The notes below the pieces were generated by a model. It made no database searches. It was not told the origin of the DNA and worked only from the letters and a program-made list of their open reading frames with translations. A stretch of 10,682 nucleotides of DNA from Paludibacteraceae bacterium (lineage in GTDB: Bacteria > Bacteroidota > Bacteroidia > Bacteroidales > Paludibacteraceae). The position numbers and the translations under genes are program-made. The stretch lies in the NCBI GenBank assembly GCA_023227695.1, contig JALNVE010000085.1, positions 1 to 10,682 on the forward strand, given 5' to 3'. Positions 1 to 7,485 of the stretch are shown here, piece by piece; the first letter of the stretch is position 1; each line of letters begins with the position of its first letter.

Positions 1-28
1 AAAATAAAAAAATACAAATCAAAAAAAA

Positions 29-64
29 TATCCATTCCAGCAAGCTAGCTTGCTGGAATGGATA
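29..64 (-). terminator. Intrinsic terminator (perfect 36-bp palindrome)
   Basis: Positions 29-64 are a perfect palindrome centred on CTAG at 45-48. As RNA it folds into a stem of about 16 bp with a tetraloop. Read on the minus strand, the hairpin is followed by a run of eight T (complement of 21-28) and further T-rich sequence, as in a Rho-independent terminator. It lies 62 bp past the stop codon of the lipoprotein gene and would end that transcript. The left side is A-rich on the plus strand, while the right side lacks a T run, so termination in the plus direction is less likely. Confidence 0.85.
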
Positions 65-126
65 AATCATAGTATGTTTGTCCAATAAAACCTGTAACGC
101 TTATTTAGGACTTGATAGTGGTTCTA

Positions 127-1122
127 TTAGTTGATAGGAACAACTCTTAAGTTATCCACGCACATGAAAATTGGTTTTTCTTTGTTGACAACACGACCGA
201 AAACAACGAAACTTAAGTTTGTTGACTTTTCCACGTCTAATTTGAACTTTGAAGCGATGTCGTCAGACGTTGTTCCGTGAGTGAATTCTGTGAAAGGAAC
301 AGTAACGGTAATCCATCCGTCGGTGCTGTAAGGAGCCTTTTCGAAAGGTTTCCAGAAATAGATAGCAGACTCTTCACGTCCGTGTTTGTTTTCAGCATTA
401 ATAGGACCGAAGAAAATCTCTGTCTTAGGACCAACGTAAGCAGCTTCTGCTGGAATGAAAACCTCAAACTTCAATGCTAAGTTCTGAAGGCCAAGATCCT
501 TGTATTCTCCTGCAACAGAAACATTGCCTCTACCACCGTCGTTTGGATCTGCGCAATATTGCAAATAGGTAGGGAATGTCATTGTCCAATCTTCGATATA
601 ATTACCGAAAAGGAATCCATAGTTTCCTGAAATGGTATCAGGAAGGGCAGCAGGCAACTTGCCAATCTCTAATGTTGAAGTGATTTTTTGACCTTTCTCG
701 TCAAAAGGGAAATAACCTCCCCATGATGCAAGTTTGGAGTCAAAATCAATGATATGATTTCTGTTATCTCTGAACAAGAATTTTGATATTGTGGATTTGC
801 TTCCATTCGTAATCTCTATGGCACCAGCTTTTGCGTTTGCAGGAACCTTAACAATTAGAACAGAATCGTTTGAACCATTTTCTGCTGAAGCAGTATCTCC
901 TCCATTAAAAATGGCTTTAGCACCAGTAAGGTTCTTTCCGTAGATAATCGCATTACTGTTTGTTGGAACAAATTCGCATTTCATTCCACACAACTCAGGA
1001 GCTGGAATACTGTCTGTTTTGGTTGCATTAGAGTTAGTTCCTGAATTTCCACTGCAAGATGACATGGCCATCCCTGCTGCGATAATAGCTGGATAAATAA
1101 AATAAATCTTTTTCATTTGCAT
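127..1122 (-). CDS. Surface glycan-binding-like lipoprotein (IPT/TIG-like plus SGBP-B-like domain)
   Basis: A 331-residue protein with a lipoprotein signal: MKK, a hydrophobic stretch, then MSSC with C23 as the likely lipidated cysteine. An acceptor-proximal Ser/Asn/Thr-rich linker (24-40) follows. Residues about 41-116 look like an IPT/TIG-type beta-sandwich. Residues about 118-331 resemble the C-terminal binding domain of surface glycan-binding proteins of Sus-like loci: a phrase like IIDFDSKLASWGG at 124-136, a DGWITVTVPFTEF stretch, and a VDNLRVVP ending. By family knowledge such proteins sit on the outer surface and hold polysaccharide for a SusC/SusD transporter; here that role is inferred. 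No susC, susD or glycoside hydrolase gene is visible. Four cysteines remain after lipidation, two as CGMKC (45-49). The start may be Met3 (1116), which gives the usual MKK opening; the annotated ATG has only AT-rich sequence before it. The stop is TAA at 127-129. Confidence 0.75.
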   Translation of the reverse strand: MQMKKIYFIYPAIIAAGMAMSSCSGNSGTNSNATKTDSIPAPELCGMKCEFVPTNSNAIIYGKNLTGAKAIFNGGDTASAENGSNDSVLIVKVPANAKAGAIEITNGSKSTISKFLFRDNRNHIIDFDSKLASWGGYFPFDEKGQKITSTLEIGKLPAALPDTISGNYGFLFGNYIEDWTMTFPTYLQYCADPNDGGRGNVSVAGEYKDLGLQNLALKFEVFIPAEAAYVGPKTEIFFGPINAENKHGREESAIYFWKPFEKAPYSTDGWITVTVPFTEFTHGTTSDDIASKFKLDVEKSTNLSFVVFGRVVNKEKPIFMCVDNLRVVPIN

Positions 1123-1466
1123 CTTTTTTATTGGATCTCAGAGGATAATGTAATACCGCACTGCAATCCAAATTTGTTAATAGTATAGTGTATTAAGTAG
1201 TTTTACTTTTTTCTTTTAAATGTTGTTCCGACGTTGTCGGTCTCTTTTTGGGTCAATAGATAGCAGAAGTTGTTTTATAAGAAGATTTCATTTTGTTTTT
1301 ATCAGCTTCTTTTTTCTATTTCATTATACTAAGCAAAGTAAAACATAATATTCGGTTCTTTAGATTTTTTTTGTTAAAATTAAAACACTTTCTATTGTTT
1401 GTTTATTTTCTGAAGAGAATGTGTGTTATTAAAACAAAAATAACTCTCCTTTAACCATTTTGTGCC
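1123..1466. other. AT-rich 344-bp intergenic region
   Basis: No coding region is convincing here. It must hold the 5' region of the lipoprotein gene unless that gene is read through from upstream. A minus-strand TATTTTTG (complement of 1435-1442) fits the Bacteroidetes -7 pattern TAnnTTTG, but has no TTTG at the right distance and would give a leader of about 310 nt. A small dyad, CCGAC-GTT-GTCGG (1228-1240), could be an operator or weak hairpin; it is followed by a T-rich stretch only on the plus strand. I see no clear minus-strand terminator after the J-domain gene, so read-through into the lipoprotein gene is possible. Confidence 0.5.
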
Positions 1467-2222
1467 TTACGCAATTCCCCTCTTCTTGCAAATATAGTTA
1501 TATGCATTATTGATTTTTCGGAACATCTTGGTGGCATTTTCAATTTCGGCCTCGGAGTGTCCGGCAAACTTGTCTGGGTGCCACTGTTTTACCAGTTGTC
1601 GAAAGCGGCTTTTCAGTTCGGCATCAGTGGCAGTAGAGGGTACGCCTAAAATCTGGTATGCCTTGGTCAGCATAGACTCTGAGTTGTCTGCCGGCTGTTG
1701 TTGCTGTTGCCTGTATCTTCGGCGATTATCTTCGTGATAGTTCTCTTCTGTTTGACCAACGATCCTCTCTTTTAATTGGTAAAAAACATGAGATGGTATG
1801 CTTGTGTATTTAGCATATTGATAGATAACCCTCAGTTCAGCCTGAGAGCTGCTGCCGTTAGCTCTTGCTATATAGAAAAGCAACGTCAGAAACTGTACCT
1901 TCTCCGGATAATTGAAGTTGCGGTTTATCCGTACACAATGGGGACGTATGTCCTGTATCTTTTCGGGTTTCTGCAGCAAGTTGCGCAGAATCATCAGGTT
2001 CTGTTTTGCCTGATATTCTCCATATTTGGAGAAAAGATAATCTTTTACGTAGCTGAGCTCGGATTTTGTAGTCGCACCATCTGCTTCCATTACCACTGCA
2101 ATAATGCCCATGATGGCATTGTTGAGAGGTGGAAGTACGTACCCGTCGTTATAGTTTCTGGGATTTCCCCATCCTGTATAGACGAAGTAGAATACGATTA
2201 TGATGACAAATATGAAGAGCAT
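1467..2222 (-). CDS. Membrane-anchored TerB/J-domain co-chaperone, DjlA-like
   Basis: A 251-residue protein. Residues 2-16 form a single hydrophobic segment, a likely N-terminal inner-membrane anchor. Residues about 33-155 look like a TerB-type helical domain, with the acidic motif EADGATTKSEL (46-56) and a related second copy ARANGSSSQAEL (119-130). A Gln-rich linker follows (RQQQQQP, 171-177). Residues about 185-247 are a J domain with the HPD tripeptide at 215-217 inside WHPDKF, the residues that stimulate the ATPase of DnaK in this family. The layout (TM, TerB, J) matches DjlA, so the domains are predicted to face the cytoplasm and recruit DnaK to the membrane. The gene begins 13 bp after the stop of the beta-barrel gene, so it is the last gene of that operon. 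An AAGAAGAG stretch about 6 nt before the ATG may help initiation. Confidence 0.85.
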   Translation of the reverse strand: MLFIFVIIIVFYFVYTGWGNPRNYNDGYVLPPLNNAIMGIIAVVMEADGATTKSELSYVKDYLFSKYGEYQAKQNLMILRNLLQKPEKIQDIRPHCVRINRNFNYPEKVQFLTLLFYIARANGSSSQAELRVIYQYAKYTSIPSHVFYQLKERIVGQTEENYHEDNRRRYRQQQQQPADNSESMLTKAYQILGVPSTATDAELKSRFRQLVKQWHPDKFAGHSEAEIENATKMFRKINNAYNYICKKRGIA

Positions 2223-2235
2223 AGCTAACTCTTCT

Positions 2236-3969
2236 TTAGAAGTTCAAAGAGACACCTCCCATGATGTTGAATCTGTGGGCTGTGTATCCGTACCAATTTT
2301 GATATTCCTGACTCAAGATATTGTTCAGATTGAGGAACACATTGGCGAAGCTCAAAACGCTGTAGCTTGCTCCTAAGCTGATGTCGTGTGCATTTTCCAT
2401 TGCTACTGATTCTTTTCCTACACTTGCATGACGGTCTCCTTCAAACTCGTAAGCGAGCTCCATGCGTAGGTATTCGGTGATGCGGTAGCTGGTTCTGAAG
2501 TCCAACTCGAAAGTTGGCATCTGCCAAGGCTTGTCGATCTTGTCGAGCGACCATGCGTTGTATCTTGTCTGCAATGTCAAAGATAGCTTGTCTGTCCAGT
2601 TGTAGATAGTGTTGATACCTGCGTTGAACAAACCTGCGTCCTTTCCGTAAACCACATCGAATGTGTTGAATGCCTGTTTCTTTATGGTCTTGTTGACGAA
2701 GAAGAATGGGTTGTTGATCACCTTATAACCTGCATAAACGTCGAGGTTAACCTTCTTGGCAACGTTGGCTTTCACACCTAAGTAAACGTCGATAGGGATG
2801 TAAGTGTCCTCTACGCGGATATCGGGTGAGATGTATTGGTTCAACATGGTCATTTGGCGGTAGTTGTTTACCTGATAGTCGCCGGTTACACCAGCATAGA
2901 GATAAAGCTTCTTATCAATGAGGCGGATGGTTCCGTAGATGTCAGGGATGATAGTTCCCGGACGACCCTGACCCAAGCCGAAGACTCCCTTAACACCGAT
3001 ATGGAAAACACCAAAAGAGCTTTCGAAACGGTAGTTTGGACTGATCTTTATGATTGTATGGTTCTTAGCATTTTCTTCGTTTTCGAAGTCGTAAATATCA
3101 ATATTCTCCGGAAGGCTCATAAAGATGTTATACATCTCCAATGTAGCGCGTAAAGAGGAGGTCTCCATTCTGTAATCGCCCATCAGATTGGTGTAGATAG
3201 TGCTCTCAGAGACTTTTGTCTTGTTGTTGAAATATTGGTAGTTGGTTTGTAAATCGTACTTCCATTTTCCAACATAATCTTTTGTGCGGTAACGCAAATT
3301 CAAATCGAAGTTGGTGTATGCCTGTTTGTTACCTTTGTATACAGACTCGTTGTTAAGGGCAGCAGCCTGTGCAAAAGAGTCGTAACCGTAGTAGTTGAAA
3401 GCGTTGTATCCGAATCCGGCAAAAGAGCTGAGCTCCGATTGACGGTAACTACGCAGTAAGGAGGCCTTTATCTTGGTGTCGTTGTCGCGTGCGTCTGATT
3501 CAATCTCTGAAGGGAGGGCAGGGTAGAGATCAGGAGTTAAATCAACCTTTCCGAAAGAAGAGAGGTGTTTAGCATAGATATCTATCAAGTACCTAGAATC
3601 TTTATAGATTGGAGTATAACCTTCACCCAAGAAAGAGGTGTAGTTGCCAACACCTAGTTTAATGTAGTGGTCGGTTATTCTTGCGTTCTCCTCATTCTCG
3701 CTGGCCAGAGCGTAGTCAAGAGACGGAATGACGTCGGCCTTCGGATTGAATGAACTGGTCCATACAGAATAATTAGGTGTAATCTTCTTTGTATTGATGG
3801 GTTTCAATTCCGGCATCGTGTTGATTTTTCCAGCCTCGCGTATTACGGGGTTGTACTCTTTCACCACTTCAATGTTTCTTGTTATGGTTGTATCGGTTTC
3901 TGCTGTTTGAGCAGATGCAGTGAAACATCCGCCAAGCAAAGCACCTACCAAATATGCTATTCTTTTCAT
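2236..3969 (-). CDS. Outer-membrane beta-barrel protein, TonB-receptor-like without a plug
   Basis: A 577-residue protein with a signal peptide (1-20, cleavage after ASA before Q21). A short N-terminal segment (about 28-65: NIEVVKEYNPVIREAGKIN and onward) is followed by many alternating amphipathic strands rich in Tyr, Phe and Asn (about 100-577), such as YIKLGVGNYTSF and LNLRYRTKDY. The chain ends GGVSLNF; a terminal Phe is the usual BAM recognition signal of barrel proteins. Related Bacteroidetes proteins are commonly labelled TonB-dependent receptors, but there is no room for the roughly 120-residue plug and no TonB box is evident, so active transport is doubtful. Cys15 sits in LGGC, which loosely fits a lipobox; the AxA site six residues later seems the better choice. 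The gene lies 92 bp after the TPR gene and 13 bp before the TerB/J gene, implying a shared operon. Function unknown; a channel or assembly role is inference. Confidence 0.75.
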   Translation of the reverse strand: MKRIAYLVGALLGGCFTASAQTAETDTTITRNIEVVKEYNPVIREAGKINTMPELKPINTKKITPNYSVWTSSFNPKADVIPSLDYALASENEENARITDHYIKLGVGNYTSFLGEGYTPIYKDSRYLIDIYAKHLSSFGKVDLTPDLYPALPSEIESDARDNDTKIKASLLRSYRQSELSSFAGFGYNAFNYYGYDSFAQAAALNNESVYKGNKQAYTNFDLNLRYRTKDYVGKWKYDLQTNYQYFNNKTKVSESTIYTNLMGDYRMETSSLRATLEMYNIFMSLPENIDIYDFENEENAKNHTIIKISPNYRFESSFGVFHIGVKGVFGLGQGRPGTIIPDIYGTIRLIDKKLYLYAGVTGDYQVNNYRQMTMLNQYISPDIRVEDTYIPIDVYLGVKANVAKKVNLDVYAGYKVINNPFFFVNKTIKKQAFNTFDVVYGKDAGLFNAGINTIYNWTDKLSLTLQTRYNAWSLDKIDKPWQMPTFELDFRTSYRITEYLRMELAYEFEGDRHASVGKESVAMENAHDISLGASYSVLSFANVFLNLNNILSQEYQNWYGYTAHRFNIMGGVSLNF

Positions 3970-4061
3970 AAGAAATCTGTTATGTCCTCTTTTAAAATGT
4001 ATACGAATACGAGGTCTTTTATTTCTGATTTTCCTCTTCTTCGCTTCGATAAATAAAGGTT

Positions 4062-7000
4062 TTATTCGTTGACTACCTTTTGCATCTCTTTTTGGGAAAT
4101 CTGGTCGAGACGAACCTTAATTTCTCCGGCGATGTCATCTTCGCCTTTGTAATTCTCCTTCAAGCTGAGCAGATATTGTTTAGCTTCGAAGTCGTTGCCT
4201 TGCTGCATGTAGATATCGGCCAAAAGCAAGAAGCTCTTTGCCAACCAATATTGGTGAGGCGTATTCTTGTCGATGAAGTCGAATATCTCTTTCTCTGCTT
4301 CAGCAGACTTGTATCCGTTATTCAGATATTCAGCCACTCTATATTTAGCTTCAGCTCCGTACTTGTCAAGGCAGTTGTCAGAAAGCTCCTTGTAGTCAGT
4401 GAAGGCATCAGCTGTATTTCCTTTCTTTTCGTTGGCCTTAGCTCTGGAGTAGAGGGCTTCACGACGAATGGCAGGGTCGAGGTTGTCTCCGCTGATCAGC
4501 TGAGAAGCAGCTTCGATAGATTCGTCTGTCTTGTCCAACATCGTGTAGCTTCTGAGCAGACCGATTTTTGCCGCCTGGCGGTTCTCCGTGCTCTGCGCAA
4601 CGGCAAGCAGTTTCTGCATCGTCTCAACAGCTGGCTCGTACTCCTGCTGGTCGTATTGGATTTCAGCAAGTTTAGCCAATGCCTCTTCCATGTTGGAGTT
4701 GCCTGCCTTTGAGGTGACGATGACATATTGCTCTTTGGCCTTAGCCTTGTCGCCTGTCTTATAGTAGGAGTTTCCTAGGTTGAAGCGAGCATTGTTGACG
4801 AATCCGCTCTCTGGGAATTTTTCCAAGTAGCGGTTGAAACTCTCGATTGCCTTTGTGTAATTCTCTTTTAAATAGATTCTCTCAGCAGCAAGATAAGTGA
4901 GGGAGTCTTGTTCTGACTTTTTGAAAGTAGTGAGTCCGCCAAGAGTAGCAACGTAATCAGCATAACCTTGAACATCGTCTTTCTCGAAGTAGATGGTCTT
5001 CAAACTTTCAAGAGAGGTCTTTGCCTCCACGCTGTTAGGGAAGAAGTCTATGATTTCTTTGTAAATCTTAATGGATTTATCGTGACTTTTTATCTCGTCG
5101 TACAACATGGCAGTCTGCAGTTTAGCCTTGCGGCTCAACGTGCTGTGAGGATATTTGGTCGCCATCTCGTCGTAAGTGGCGATGGCTGATTTGTTGTCGC
5201 CCAACATGATGTGAGAACGTCCTATCTCATACATAGCGTCTGCGATGTATTCTGAGTTAGGGAAGGTGTTGATCAACTTTTTCAATGTAGCGATCTTGCC
5301 TTTGTAGTTCTTGCGCAAGCCTTGTACGAAACCTTGTTGGAAACAAGCGTAATCGGCTCCCGGACCTTTCAAAGCATAAACCTTAGCGTAGCTGTTCTCT
5401 GCGTTTTCGAAATCACGGTTGTTGAAGTAGCAGTCGCCGATACGGTTGTTGGCATCAGCGATAAGGGTTTTGTTCTTCTCCTCCATGTTGATGTACTTAC
5501 GGAACCAACCGAGTGCATCGTTGTAATTCTTGTCTGTGAAGTAGCTGTAACCGAGGTTATAGTGAGCAAGCGTGAACTCTTCGCAGTTTCTCGCTCCAAC
5601 AGAGTTGACAAATTTATGGTAATCTTCAGATGATTTCTTGAAGTCTTTCAAGCGGTAGTAAGCCTCGCCTCTCCAGAAGATGGCTGAAGCCTCCGTTGTG
5701 CGGTTGTACTTGCCGTCTTCGAGCGACTGAGTGAAGTATTCGATGGCTTTGTTGTAATCGGCCTCGGTGTATTTCTGAATACCCATGCAGTAAAGCAGAC
5801 GTTGTCTAGCCTCAAGAATCTTAGCGTTCTTCACCTTGATTTTGTCGATAGAGTTAAGAGCCTCTTCGTAGTTCTTGGTGGTGAGGTAAACGTTTACCGT
5901 GTAGTCGTAGATGTTGTCGGCATATTTAGACTGAGGGAAGAGTTCCAAGAATTTTTGGAACGCGATGATGGACTCGTTGAATGGAGAGTAAGACTGCTCA
6001 TATACGATCAAAGCGTAGTTGTATTGAGCCTCCTCCTGAATGTTCTTGTCATAATCGACGCGCGAAGCAGACTCGAAAGCCATACGTGCGCTGGTCTTAT
6101 CGTCCTTCTTGAGGTAGCAGCTACCCAAGTGAAGGTAAGCGTTCTGCGTCATGAGGTCGTCCATTGTAGTAACCTGTTTCAGGTGCTCCATGGCCTTGTC
6201 GCAGTTGCCTATGTTGAAGTAGGAGATTCCCAACATGTACATGTCGTTGCGAAGCACTTGCTCTGCCTTGCTCTCATAAAGTGAGAGGTATTTAATGGTG
6301 TTGTTGTAATCTTTCTTTTGAAAGTAGCACTCACCAAGAAGTCTGTAAACCTCGATGTTGTTTTTGTTGTCAGGATATTTGTTTAGAAGTTCTTCACCCT
6401 TCTTGATCACCTCTTCGTTCTTCTTCTGGAAGTAGTAGATTTGGATGATGTAGTAAGGAACGATGGCTTCGTAGTCAGGATTCTCCTCCAAAGAGGAGAA
6501 GGCTGGCAATGCAGCTTCGTAATCCTTCTGTTCGTAATCTATGTATGCGTTGTAGTATTTAGCAGAAGCATCATATTTACTGTCAGTAGAAAGAAGGGTC
6601 AAGAACTCTTTCTTGGCAGCCTCTTTATTGCCACATTGCAACTGGCTGTAACCCATACGGAAGTGATAGTCACTCCTCTCCTCTTTTGAAAGGTCAGATG
6701 GGTTGCATTGCTCGTAGAGTTCTATTGTCTCCTTGAATTTGTTCTTTTGGTAATGGAGTGAACCTTGCAAGAAGTACACATAACCCAAGCGGGTAGAGTA
6801 CGGATTGTTTTCAACAAAGAGTTCCAAGCGTTTGAAAGCATCTTTGCGCTGCATTTTGTAGGCTGCGCTGGCAAGGTAATACTCCGTCTCGGCGTAGAGA
6901 GGAGACCTGTCTTTATTTAATGTCTGGTAATATTCGTCGAAGTAGCGGAAAGCGGTGCTGTATAATCCTTGATCATACATCTCTTTGCCTTCATAGAATA

Positions 7001-7091
7001 ATTTGTCCTGGTTGTTGTAAATTATGCTTCTCTGTGCCGAAATGGTTGACAGGCAAAGAGATATAATTATGAATGATAATATTCTTTTCAT
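4062..7091 (-). CDS. Large periplasmic TPR-repeat protein
   Basis: A 1009-residue protein with a signal peptide (1-19, cleavage after ISA before Q20) and no lipobox, so probably periplasmic or peripherally bound to the outer membrane. Nearly the whole mature chain is tetratricopeptide repeats, by eye about twenty or more, with typical phrases such as YLHLGSCYLKKDDKTSARMA and ARFNLGNSYYKTGDKAKAKE. Several have the FP-S-Y/A-DA turn common in BamD- and CpoB-like envelope TPR proteins, for example FPQSKYADN, FPNSEYIADA and YPHSTLSRKA. TPR solenoids bind peptides and act as scaffolds; no enzyme domain is present. It is the first gene of the unit that goes on to the barrel and TerB/J genes, so a role in building or serving the outer membrane is likely. 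AGGGAG sits 2 nt before the ATG, an uncommon purine-rich site here. The partner is inferred from context only. Confidence 0.85.
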   Translation of the reverse strand: MKRILSFIIISLCLSTISAQRSIIYNNQDKLFYEGKEMYDQGLYSTAFRYFDEYYQTLNKDRSPLYAETEYYLASAAYKMQRKDAFKRLELFVENNPYSTRLGYVYFLQGSLHYQKNKFKETIELYEQCNPSDLSKEERSDYHFRMGYSQLQCGNKEAAKKEFLTLLSTDSKYDASAKYYNAYIDYEQKDYEAALPAFSSLEENPDYEAIVPYYIIQIYYFQKKNEEVIKKGEELLNKYPDNKNNIEVYRLLGECYFQKKDYNNTIKYLSLYESKAEQVLRNDMYMLGISYFNIGNCDKAMEHLKQVTTMDDLMTQNAYLHLGSCYLKKDDKTSARMAFESASRVDYDKNIQEEAQYNYALIVYEQSYSPFNESIIAFQKFLELFPQSKYADNIYDYTVNVYLTTKNYEEALNSIDKIKVKNAKILEARQRLLYCMGIQKYTEADYNKAIEYFTQSLEDGKYNRTTEASAIFWRGEAYYRLKDFKKSSEDYHKFVNSVGARNCEEFTLAHYNLGYSYFTDKNYNDALGWFRKYINMEEKNKTLIADANNRIGDCYFNNRDFENAENSYAKVYALKGPGADYACFQQGFVQGLRKNYKGKIATLKKLINTFPNSEYIADAMYEIGRSHIMLGDNKSAIATYDEMATKYPHSTLSRKAKLQTAMLYDEIKSHDKSIKIYKEIIDFFPNSVEAKTSLESLKTIYFEKDDVQGYADYVATLGGLTTFKKSEQDSLTYLAAERIYLKENYTKAIESFNRYLEKFPESGFVNNARFNLGNSYYKTGDKAKAKEQYVIVTSKAGNSNMEEALAKLAEIQYDQQEYEPAVETMQKLLAVAQSTENRQAAKIGLLRSYTMLDKTDESIEAASQLISGDNLDPAIRREALYSRAKANEKKGNTADAFTDYKELSDNCLDKYGAEAKYRVAEYLNNGYKSAEAEKEIFDFIDKNTPHQYWLAKSFLLLADIYMQQGNDFEAKQYLLSLKENYKGEDDIAGEIKVRLDQISQKEMQKVVNE

Positions 7092-7120
7092 TGCTCCCTA
7101 AAATACGAAATTAGTTTTCG

Positions 7121-7153
7121 CAAATATATGATTTTTTTAGGTAGCTAACCAAA
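7121..7153 (-). promoter_or_regulatory. Bacteroidetes-type promoter of the TPR/barrel/J operon
   Basis: Read on the minus strand there is TTTG (complement of 7150-7153), a 21-nt spacer, then TATATTTG (complement of 7121-7128). This fits the known Bacteroidetes housekeeping promoter: a -33 TTTG, a spacer of about 19-21 nt and a -7 TAnnTTTG. Transcription should start near 7115, leaving a leader of roughly 20-25 nt before the ATG at 7091. The spacer contains a near-palindrome, GGTAGCTAACC on the plus strand (7140-7150), that could be a regulator site; this is only a guess. Confidence 0.75.
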
Positions 7154-7437
7154 ATAAGTATAAATAACAAATTAAAATAAAGTGACAAATTGTAAATTTA
7201 TGAAAAGAGGGAAGGTGTTTTTTTGAAGAAAGTTGAAATAACGTTTGCATAACATAGAATCGAAGGAGATAAAATAATTCATGGGTTATGTATGATTATA
7301 TGCAATTCATTTATGCATAATTGCGGATAAACATAATATTTGATCACGTCTACCTGTTTTTGAGATGGATCCTGAATTTAACCAACCCATAGGGTTTTGT
7401 ACTTGATTCTATTAATCGTGTCACTGTATCCAAAAGA
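7154..7437. other. AT-rich intergenic stretch between two minus-strand operons
   Basis: This stretch lies between the promoter of the TPR operon and the terminator of the FKBP operon. No open reading frame longer than a few codons begins with ATG in a convincing way. A short inverted repeat, GCAATT (7302-7307) with AATTGC (7319-7324), surrounds repeated ATGCA motifs and might be an upstream regulator site. Nothing else with clear structure is visible. Confidence 0.5.
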
Positions 7438-7464
7438 AAAGGCCAGCAAAAAATGCTGGCCTTT
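7438..7464 (-). terminator. Intrinsic terminator of the FKBP operon
   Basis: A perfect 11-bp stem, AAAGGCCAGCA (7438-7448) with TGCTGGCCTTT (7454-7464), encloses a 5-nt loop. Read on the minus strand it is followed by TTTTCTTTTG (complement of 7431-7440), the last bases of the stem included. It sits 21 bp past the stop codon of the third FKBP gene, so it ends that operon and separates it from the TPR operon downstream. Confidence 0.92.
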
Positions 7465-7485
7465 CATATAGGAAGTAACTAGAAA

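Noticed and set aside
1510..2228. Two plus-strand frames opposite the TerB/J gene
   Set aside because: Antisense to a gene with clear TM, TerB and J-domain motifs; the translated products are Cys-rich and low in plausibility.
3907..3928. Possible lipobox (LGGC, Cys15) in the beta-barrel signal peptide
   Set aside because: A standard ASA cleavage site lies six residues on, and outer-membrane barrels ending in Phe are normally not lipoproteins. Signal peptidase I is the better reading.
4080..6689. Several plus-strand open frames of 73-210 codons opposite the TPR gene
   Set aside because: They lie wholly antisense to a clearly coding TPR gene and their products lack recognisable domains. They are by-products of its codon use.
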